Source: Kiritimatiellales bacterium (GTDB lineage: Bacteria > Verrucomicrobiota > Kiritimatiellia > Kiritimatiellales > Pontiellaceae). From it: a DNA stretch of 10,540 bases. The notes beneath the pieces are model-generated. The model was not told where the DNA came from. It made no database searches and saw only the letters and a program-made list of their open reading frames with translations. Positions 5,722 to 10,540 of this stretch are shown here, one piece after another. A program made the translations under genes and the position numbers. Position 1 is the first letter of the stretch, and every line of letters starts with the position of its first letter. The stretch lies in contig JAUXGY010000031.1 in assembly GCA_030621805.1 (NCBI GenBank), positions 1-10,540 of the forward strand. Reading direction: 5' to 3'.

Positions 5722-7188
5722 ATGCCTGAACTAAGAATCAATGGATTGCCGTCGAGTGTGGATGTGGATGCCACGGTGCTGGATGCGGCAGAACTAGTGT
5801 TTGTCGAGATTCCGACACTATGCCATTTGAAGGAGTTGGAGCCGGAGGCCTCGTGCATGCTGTGCGTGGTGAAGAACGTTGCGACGGGGGAGCTGATTCC
5901 GGCCTGCTCGGCCAAGGCGATCGACGGCATGGAAATTGATACGGAGTGCGACGAGGTGCAGGCCGCACGGCGCGATATTCTTAATCTGCTGTTGAGTGAG
6001 CACGTGGGCGACTGCGAAGCGCCCTGCACACGCATTTGTCCGGCGCATCTTGATATTCCGCTGATGCTACGCGAAATCGAGCTTGGCAATATGGAGTCGG
6101 CGGCCTGGATTGCCAAACGCGATCTGGCGATTCCGGCAATACTCGGGCACATCTGTCCGGCACCCTGCGAAAAGGGCTGCCGCCGTGCGCAAGTAGACGA
6201 AGCCATACCCATCCGTGACCTGCATCGCGATGGTGGTAGGGCGTGCTCGCCGAGCGCGCCGCCGAAGAGCGGGAAAAAAGTAGCGGTGATCAATTCTGGT
6301 GCGGCGGGGCTTTCCAGCGCTTGGAAGCTTTGCCAGTTAGGTTATACCTGCACGGTCTTTGATGAGGCACCGCGGGCGGGGGGAACGCTACGCGACCATA
6401 AAACACTTCCGATGGCCGTACTCGATGCCGAGCTGGAATGGCTGGCTGGGGCGGGGATCGAATTTAAGTTGGGTTGCACGATTTCCCTTCACACGATTTC
6501 GGAGGAATTTGATGGGGTTGTTTTTGCCGGAACAGAATCTTCTGGAATCCATTTTGCCGATGCGTTCTATGCCGAGGAGCACAAGCTTGCTGTGAAGGCG
6601 GTAGCGAATGGGAAGGCGGCCGCAATTGCGCTAGATCTTTTTTTGAAGGGCGAGGCTCCGAGGAGCGGAGACCGATTTGACTCGAAGGTCGGGAAATTGC
6701 GGGAGAGCGAACTGCAGGAGTTGCTGAAGAACTGTGCGACAGATGAGCAGGCTGGAAAGCCTGCTACACATGTGGGGCACCCCGCAGCTGCGGGGCTGTC
6801 GGCCCAGTCCGAAGCTGGGAAGTGCCTGCATTGCGATTGCCGGAAGCCGGTGAGTTGTAAGTTGCGGAAGTATGCGGATCGATATGACGCGGATCAACGG
6901 GAGTTCCCAGCGGATGACCGAGGGCGTATCCAGCTGATCGGGCATAACGAGTCGGTTGTGTTCGAGCCGGGCAAGTGCATCAAATGCGGACTGTGCGTGA
7001 AAATAACCAAACGCGCGGGCGAGGAACTGGGGCTGGCCTTTGTGGGTCGTGGTTTTAATACGCAGGTGCAGGTTCCATTTGGTGGAAAACTACAGGATGG
7101 GCTGAAGGTGGTGGCTCGCGAGTGCGTGGAAGTGTGTCCAACCGGAGCTTTGGTATTCAGGAATGCTGAGGTATGCCTATATCACTAA
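5722..7188 (+). CDS. NuoG/GltD-like iron-sulfur protein with reduced flavoprotein domain
   Basis: The protein has 488 residues. An N-terminal [2Fe-2S] ferredoxin domain has C34, C45, C48 and C62, as in NuoG or the hydrogenase HydA N-terminus. A GltD/NfnB-type Fe-S helical domain follows, with C98/102/106 and C145/149/153. A Rossmann start at 186-223 reads VAVINSGAAGLSSA...GG. The first glycine of GxGxxG is Asn191, and only about 125 residues lie between it and LDLFLKG (304-310). The separate NAD(P)H-binding domain of normal GltD proteins is therefore missing. A cysteine-rich part (CLHCDC at 368-373) follows. The NuoG-like end has C419/422/425 plus C468 and C472, enough for one [4Fe-4S] cluster. 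It is probably the electron-transfer partner of the upstream NuoE-NuoF fusion, but whether it binds FAD is uncertain. A palindromic repeat encodes residues 341-361. The stop codon lies inside the first operator-like palindrome. Confidence 0.88.
   Translation: MPELRINGLPSSVDVDATVLDAAELVFVEIPTLCHLKELEPEASCMLCVVKNVATGELIPACSAKAIDGMEIDTECDEVQAARRDILNLLLSEHVGDCEAPCTRICPAHLDIPLMLREIELGNMESAAWIAKRDLAIPAILGHICPAPCEKGCRRAQVDEAIPIRDLHRDGGRACSPSAPPKSGKKVAVINSGAAGLSSAWKLCQLGYTCTVFDEAPRAGGTLRDHKTLPMAVLDAELEWLAGAGIEFKLGCTISLHTISEEFDGVVFAGTESSGIHFADAFYAEEHKLAVKAVANGKAAAIALDLFLKGEAPRSGDRFDSKVGKLRESELQELLKNCATDEQAGKPATHVGHPAAAGLSAQSEAGKCLHCDCRKPVSCKLRKYADRYDADQREFPADDRGRIQLIGHNESVVFEPGKCIKCGLCVKITKRAGEELGLAFVGRGFNTQVQVPFGGKLQDGLKVVARECVEVCPTGALVFRNAEVCLYH
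6744..6795 (+). repeat. In-frame palindromic repeat element, copy 2
   Basis: Bases 6744-6779 repeat 2081-2116 with a single change (A at 6766 for C). The hairpin stem runs 6746-6753/6758-6765. The third palindrome differs from copy 1: here it is the perfect 16-bp palindrome CCCCGCAGCTGCGGGG at 6780-6795. It is read in the same frame as copy 1, giving EQAGKPATHVG followed by HPAAAGLSA. It lies between a predicted helix and the cysteine-rich CLHCDC segment of the NuoG/GltD-like protein, so it probably forms an added surface loop. Confidence 0.85.
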
Positions 7189-7195
7189 TGATATA
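7178..7195 (+). promoter_or_regulatory. Operator-like 18-bp palindrome 1
   Basis: The site TATATCACTAATGATATA has perfect 7-bp arms around a 4-nt centre. It overlaps the last codons and stop of the upstream gene. It matches the second palindrome at 7230-7247 at 15 of 18 positions, with matching length and symmetry, which suggests a dimeric regulator. I do not recognise the regulator family. Confidence 0.5.
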
Positions 7196-7207
7196 AAAGA
7201 GATATTA

Positions 7208-7213
7208 TATACT
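7208..7213 (+). promoter_or_regulatory. Possible -10 element of the glycosyltransferase operon
   Basis: TATACT matches TATAAT at five of six positions and lies in the AT-rich spacer between the two 18-bp palindromes. No good -35 hexamer stands 16-18 nt upstream; that place (around 7185-7190) overlaps the first palindrome. A start near 7220 would put the second palindrome just inside the transcript. This is an inference from layout only. Confidence 0.3.
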
Positions 7214-7229
7214 CATTGTCGGGTAAAAA

Positions 7230-7247
7230 TATATCATTACCGATATA
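7230..7247 (+). promoter_or_regulatory. Operator-like 18-bp palindrome 2
   Basis: The site TATATCATTACCGATATA has 6-bp arms TATATC/GATATA and shares 15 of 18 positions with the palindrome at 7178-7195. The repeats start 52 bp apart, close to five DNA turns, so two dimers could lie on the same face of the helix. It stands 30 bp before the glycosyltransferase ATG, where a bound repressor would block transcription. Confidence 0.5.
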
Positions 7248-7277
7248 GCAAAAAGGGAGTATGGTTTGGGAAAAACG

Positions 7278-8558
7278 ATGAAAGTGGTTCACATAGTTCC
7301 GGGGTCGGGCGGCACGTTCTATTGCCAGAACTGCATGCGGGATAGTGCGCTGGTGCAGGCGCTACGACGGGCGGGTGTGGATGCGGTGATGGTGCCGATG
7401 TATCTGCCGATGTTTACGGATGGCGATCCGGTGTCGGACGATACCCCGGTATTTTTCGGCGGCATCAATGTTTGGCTTCAACAGCAGGTTCCTTTCTTTC
7501 GCAGGACTCCGCGCTGGCTGGATCGGTGGTTTGATTCGAAGTGGATGCTCAAGCGCGCGGCATCGATGGAGGGCACAACTTCGCCAGCGGGGTTGGGCGC
7601 AATGACGCTGTCGATGTTGGAGGGGGCGCGGGGGAACCAACGCAAGGAGGTTGAGCGGTTGGTTCAGTGGTTGGTGGAGCATGAAAAGCCGGATGTGGTG
7701 CATATTTCCAATGCATTGCTGATTGGTTTGGTGACGGAGATTAAAGCGAAATTGAAGGTGCCGGTGGTTTGTTCATTGCAGGATGAGGATGGATGGCTGG
7801 ACGCGATCGACCCGCCGTATAATCAGCAATGCTGGGATGCGATTCGTGCGCGGACGGGGGATGTGGATCGGTTTGTGGCGGTCAGCCATTGGTTTGCGGA
7901 TCGGATGAGTGAGCGGCTAAAAATTCCACGCGAGCAGATTGAGGTCGTACATGTTGGTATTGAATTGGATGGGTTTAAACCGGCGGCGCTTGATTTTGAT
8001 CCGCCGGTGTTGGGCTATCTTTCGCGGTTGAATGCAAGCTTGGGTTTGGAACGGCTGGTGGAGGCTTTTATCGAATTGAAGAAGGTTGCGGGATTGGGAA
8101 ATCTGAGGTTGCGGGCAACGGGCGGATTGGTGGGCGAGGATCGTACATGCGTTTCGAGTCTCCGGAAAAAACTGGTGCGGCTGGGTCTGGAAAAGGATGT
8201 GGAGTTTGTCGAGGATTTTAGCCGTGAGCATCGGTTGGCCTTTTTATCGTCGCTTTCGGTGCTATGCGTTCCAGTGGAGCGGGGCGAGGCGTTTGGAACG
8301 TATATTATTGAAGCGATGGCGGCGGGCGTTCCGGTGGTGCAACCGAATGCGGGTGCGTTTCCCGAAATCATCGAGGCGACGGGCGGGGGTGTGATTTACA
8401 CGGATTTGGTGGAGACGTTGCAGGAGGTTTTGACGAATCCGGATCAGGCGCGGGAGCTTGGGCAGAAAGGGCGAGCGGCGGTTGAGGCGGGTTTTAGTGT
8501 GGAGACGATGGCGCAGAACATGATCGCGGTCTACCGGGGTATTCGACAAAATGATTAA
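7278..8558 (+). CDS. GT4-family glycosyltransferase (GT-B fold)
   Basis: The protein has 426 residues. It opens with MKVVHIVPGSGGTFYCQNC, a glycine-rich nucleotide-sugar-fold start in which the GSGGTFYCxNC form is typical of planctomycete and verrucomicrobial relatives. The C-terminal GT1/GT4 domain covers about 243-420. It contains the EX7E motif E337-AFGTYII-E345, followed by AMAAGVPVV and FPEIIE, the usual sugar-nucleotide donor site. It should transfer a sugar to a lipid or glycan at the cytoplasmic face; the donor and acceptor cannot be told. There is no membrane span or signal peptide. I chose ATG 7278 because the conserved opening begins there, with GGGA 7268-7271 six nt upstream. An in-frame TTG at 7266, with GGGAG six nt before it, would add four residues. 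The end overlaps the next gene by 8 nt. Two operator-like palindromes lie upstream, so this may be the first gene of its operon. Confidence 0.9.
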   Translation: MKVVHIVPGSGGTFYCQNCMRDSALVQALRRAGVDAVMVPMYLPMFTDGDPVSDDTPVFFGGINVWLQQQVPFFRRTPRWLDRWFDSKWMLKRAASMEGTTSPAGLGAMTLSMLEGARGNQRKEVERLVQWLVEHEKPDVVHISNALLIGLVTEIKAKLKVPVVCSLQDEDGWLDAIDPPYNQQCWDAIRARTGDVDRFVAVSHWFADRMSERLKIPREQIEVVHVGIELDGFKPAALDFDPPVLGYLSRLNASLGLERLVEAFIELKKVAGLGNLRLRATGGLVGEDRTCVSSLRKKLVRLGLEKDVEFVEDFSREHRLAFLSSLSVLCVPVERGEAFGTYIIEAMAAGVPVVQPNAGAFPEIIEATGGGVIYTDLVETLQEVLTNPDQARELGQKGRAAVEAGFSVETMAQNMIAVYRGIRQND

Positions 8559-9666
8559 GGACAAAATAATTTTATTTCTGACGTGCTGTGCTTCGGTTTG
8601 CTGGGGCGCTTGGCCGACGTATCACGGGGATCCCTCTTTGAAGGGGGTGTCGGACGTTGCGATTTCCGAGAAACCGGAGTTGTTGTGGCGATATTTTGCG
8701 GGCGGGGCGGTGGATCATACGCCGGTGTCGGACGGGAAGCGGATTTTTGTTTCGGGAAAGAAGGGAACGATTACCGCCATCGATTTAAAAGGAGCTAAGC
8801 TTTGGGAGAAAAGTTTTACTCGTAAAAAGGATACAGGGGAGGACGTGCCGGTGCGGTTCGATGCTCCGCTGGCCTGTGGGCGGGGGTTGGTTTTTGCGGG
8901 AACGCGGCGCGGTTTGCTCTATGCGGTGGATGCTAAAACGGGTGCTACAACATGGACGTATGATACGGACGGAACCGTTATGGGCTCGCCGAATTTCTTG
9001 GATGAACGGGCGATCATTGTGGTGGATCAGTCGGACGGAGCATTGCATGGGATCGAGATTGAAACTGGAAAAATGCTTTGGAAGACGGAGGGGCAGGAGC
9101 GGTGCGATGGGTCGCCGGGCGTCGGAAATGGGCAGGTTGTTTTTGGGAGTTGCGCAGCGGCGTTGCATGTCTATGGGGTGAAGGGAAAACACTTGAAGGA
9201 TATTGAAGTGGAGGGCGATGGACAGCTTGCGGGCGGCGTGTCCTTGGTTGGAAAGCGCGCCTTCGCAGGCACGCGCGATGGAGCTTTGGTGTGCGTTGAT
9301 TTGGAAAAGGGCGATGTGGTTTGGAGTAGTGAGGAGTCGGAGGAGCAAACCTTTTCCACTCCGGTTGCTACGGGTAAGCGGGTGGTCTACTCATCGGAAA
9401 ATGGGTTGGTCTATGCGGTCAACTCCGTGGATGGCGAGCTGGTTTGGAAATTCGATACCGGGGGGACACCCTCGTCGCCCGTGGTGGCAGTAGATAAGAT
9501 AGCGGTCTCCGCCGATGGAGTCCTGTATGTATTAGAACTCGCCGATGGAACCAAGCTGTGGTCGCAGGAGGTGAGCGACGAGATTACATCGCCGGGACTG
9601 ATCGGAGGTATGATCGTGGTGGGCGCGGACGATGGAACCGTGAGTGCGTTTGGAACAAAGGAATAA
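8551..9666 (+). CDS. Secreted PQQ-like beta-propeller repeat protein
   Basis: The protein has 371 residues. ATG 8551 lies inside the end of the glycosyltransferase gene (8-nt overlap), so translation is coupled. Residues 1-19 form a short signal peptide with a hydrophobic, cysteine-rich core (IILFLTCCASVCWG). No proper lipobox is seen, so a soluble periplasmic form is likeliest. The mature part opens with WPTYHGD and contains about seven propeller blades. Blade ends read IDLKGAKLW, VDAKTGATTW, IEIETGKMLW, VDLEKGDVVW, VNSVDGELVW and LELADGTKLW. The fold resembles BamB and other PQQ-like propellers, which usually scaffold envelope complexes; cofactor binding is not shown. Unlike the propeller at 1575-3281, it has no membrane anchor. 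Standing between a glycosyltransferase and an FtsX-type ABC system, it probably acts in the cell envelope. Confidence 0.9.
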   Translation: MIKDKIILFLTCCASVCWGAWPTYHGDPSLKGVSDVAISEKPELLWRYFAGGAVDHTPVSDGKRIFVSGKKGTITAIDLKGAKLWEKSFTRKKDTGEDVPVRFDAPLACGRGLVFAGTRRGLLYAVDAKTGATTWTYDTDGTVMGSPNFLDERAIIVVDQSDGALHGIEIETGKMLWKTEGQERCDGSPGVGNGQVVFGSCAAALHVYGVKGKHLKDIEVEGDGQLAGGVSLVGKRAFAGTRDGALVCVDLEKGDVVWSSEESEEQTFSTPVATGKRVVYSSENGLVYAVNSVDGELVWKFDTGGTPSSPVVAVDKIAVSADGVLYVLELADGTKLWSQEVSDEITSPGLIGGMIVVGADDGTVSAFGTKE

Positions 9667-9670
9667 ATTT

Positions 9671-10321
9671 ATGCTGAAACTACAGAATGTGTCGAAGGCG
9701 TATGATGCGCGGACACCGGTGTTGATGGATGTGAATTTAGCCGTAGCAGCGGGTGAGTCGGTAGCGATTGTGGGCGAGTCGGGGTGCGGGAAAAGCACGC
9801 TGTTGAATTTGATTGGCACGTTGGATCGGCCGGATGCGGGGTCGATCGAATTTGATGGGATGGATTTGCTGGGGATGGATGCCAAGGCGACGGCCGCATT
9901 TCGGAATCGGAAAATTGGCTTTGTGTTTCAGCTCCATCATCTGTTGCCGCAATGCACGGTGTTGGAGAATGTGCTGGTTCCGACTTTGGTGAATAAAGAG
10001 GCGGGTGATGCTTCGGAGAGGGCGTTGCGCTTGCTGGAACGCGTGGGGCTGATGGATCGGTTGTCGCATCGGCCGGGACAGCTTTCCGGAGGGGAGTGTC
10101 AGCGCGTTGCGGTGGTGCGGGCATTGATTAATCAACCGAAATTGCTTTTGGCGGATGAACCTACGGGGGCGCTGAACCGTGAGGCGGCGGATGATCTGGT
10201 GGGGCTGTTGCTGGAGCTTAACCGGGAGGAAGGCTTAACGCTGATCATGGTGACGCATTCGATGCGACTGGCGGAAAAACTGGATCGAGTATTAACGATG
10301 GAAAACGGAATGCTGAAATGA
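9671..10321 (+). CDS. ABC transporter ATP-binding protein, LolD/MacB type
   Basis: The protein has 216 residues, the usual size for LolD/MacB/FtsE-type ATPases. Walker A is GESGCGKST (35-43) and the Q-loop is FVFQLHHL (Q87). The signature is LSGGECQR (138-145), with Cys where Q is more common. Walker B is LLLADEPTGAL with D162 and E163, and the H-loop His is H196. The HHLLPQCTVLENV stretch is characteristic of the LolD/MacB group, which powers lipoprotein release or mechanotransmission and not small-molecule transport. ATG 9671 is supported by AAGGA 9658-9662 eight nt upstream; an in-frame ATG at 9644 would lie inside the previous gene. Only four bases separate it from the propeller gene, and its TGA overlaps the permease ATG (ATGA), so all three are one transcription unit. 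Confidence 0.95.
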   Translation: MLKLQNVSKAYDARTPVLMDVNLAVAAGESVAIVGESGCGKSTLLNLIGTLDRPDAGSIEFDGMDLLGMDAKATAAFRNRKIGFVFQLHHLLPQCTVLENVLVPTLVNKEAGDASERALRLLERVGLMDRLSHRPGQLSGGECQRVAVVRALINQPKLLLADEPTGALNREAADDLVGLLLELNREEGLTLIMVTHSMRLAEKLDRVLTMENGMLK

Positions 10322-10540
10322 TTCGGCTATTGCTATCCGGGTTGCGGTTTTATTGGCGGGCGCATTTGGGCGTGTTGCTGGGAACGGTGGTGGCGGCGGC
10401 GGTATTGACGGGGTCGGTGCTGGTGGGCGATTCGGTGGATGGCTCGTTACGAAAAATGGCACTTCAACGAGTGGGCGGAATTCATTATGCGATGCATACG
10501 CCGAACCGATTTTTTTCGGGGCGTCTTGCGGAGCGTGTAT
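10318..10540 (+). CDS. FtsX/MacB-like ABC permease, N-terminal part (runs off window)
   Basis: The visible 74 residues begin MIRLLLSGLRFYWRAH, with positive charges before a single membrane span (about 17-37). LVGDSVDGSLRKMAL follows, an opening typical of FtsX-like permeases of planctomycetes and relatives. After the span comes the start of the large extracytoplasmic (MacB-PCD-like) domain, with a phenylalanine-rich NRFFSGRL. The ATG overlaps the ATPase stop (ATGA), the usual arrangement for a permease and its ATPase. The C-terminal membrane spans are not in the window, so the choice between Lol-type, MacB-type and other FtsX families cannot be made. Confidence 0.85.
   Translation, partial: MIRLLLSGLRFYWRAHLGVLLGTVVAAAVLTGSVLVGDSVDGSLRKMALQRVGGIHYAMHTPNRFFSGRLAERV

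Noticed and set aside
5595..6293. Antisense open frame of 232 codons
   Set aside because: It runs across the ends of two well-supported + strand genes and is serine-rich without motifs.
6651..6685. Possible further palindromic repeat around GGCTCCGAGGAGC in the NuoG/GltD-like gene
   Set aside because: Stems are only 4-5 bp and no second copy was seen in the window.
7261..7281. Six-codon ORF whose ATGA overlaps the glycosyltransferase start, possibly a leader peptide
   Set aside because: GGGAG lies only one base before its ATG, too close to be used, and nothing else supports translation.

Overview
The window reads as chromosomal DNA of a GC-rich, probably anaerobic bacterium. Three things point to the PVC (Planctomycetes-Verrucomicrobia-Kiritimatiellota) neighbourhood: PQQ-like beta-propeller proteins with the WPSLRGPGG-type opening, a glycosyltransferase starting with the GSGGTFYCQNC motif, and an FtsX-type permease carrying LVGDSV. 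Small palindromic repeats lying inside reading frames fit the same picture. My best guess is Kiritimatiellota (Pontiella-like). This is inferred from remembered protein style and not from a marker gene.

All genes are on the + strand and tightly packed. Region 1 (1-7188) is a redox operon: the 3' end of a ferredoxin-domain protein; a NapH/NosR-like membrane polyferredoxin; a membrane-anchored PQQ-like beta-propeller protein; a fused NuoE-NuoF (HydC-HydB-like) NADH-oxidoreductase subunit with its own 2x[4Fe-4S] tail; and a NuoG/GltD-like iron-sulfur protein. Together they look like a cytoplasmic NAD(P)H-reactive flavin/Fe-S module that could exchange electrons with a membrane Fe-S protein. No hydrogenase catalytic subunit and no other Nuo membrane subunit is visible here. 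The electron acceptor and the job of the propeller are unknown.

A short AT-rich spacer (7189-7277) separates this from region 2. It carries two near-identical 18-bp palindromes that look like paired operators around a possible -10 element. Region 2 (7278-10540) holds a GT4-family glycosyltransferase, a secreted PQQ-like beta-propeller protein, a LolD/MacB-type ABC ATPase and the 5' end of its FtsX-like permease. These four are joined by overlaps or very short gaps and probably form a cell-envelope operon.

The most unusual structure is the mobile-looking small repeats. One palindromic element is shared (35 of 36 bases) by two unrelated redox proteins and is read in the same frame in both. A REPIN-like inverted pair sits in the signal-peptide region of the membrane polyferredoxin. 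A hairpin cluster precedes the NuoE-NuoF fusion, and a three-copy 9-nt tandem repeat precedes the next gene. I saw no tRNA, rRNA, CRISPR array, transposase or convincing intrinsic terminator.
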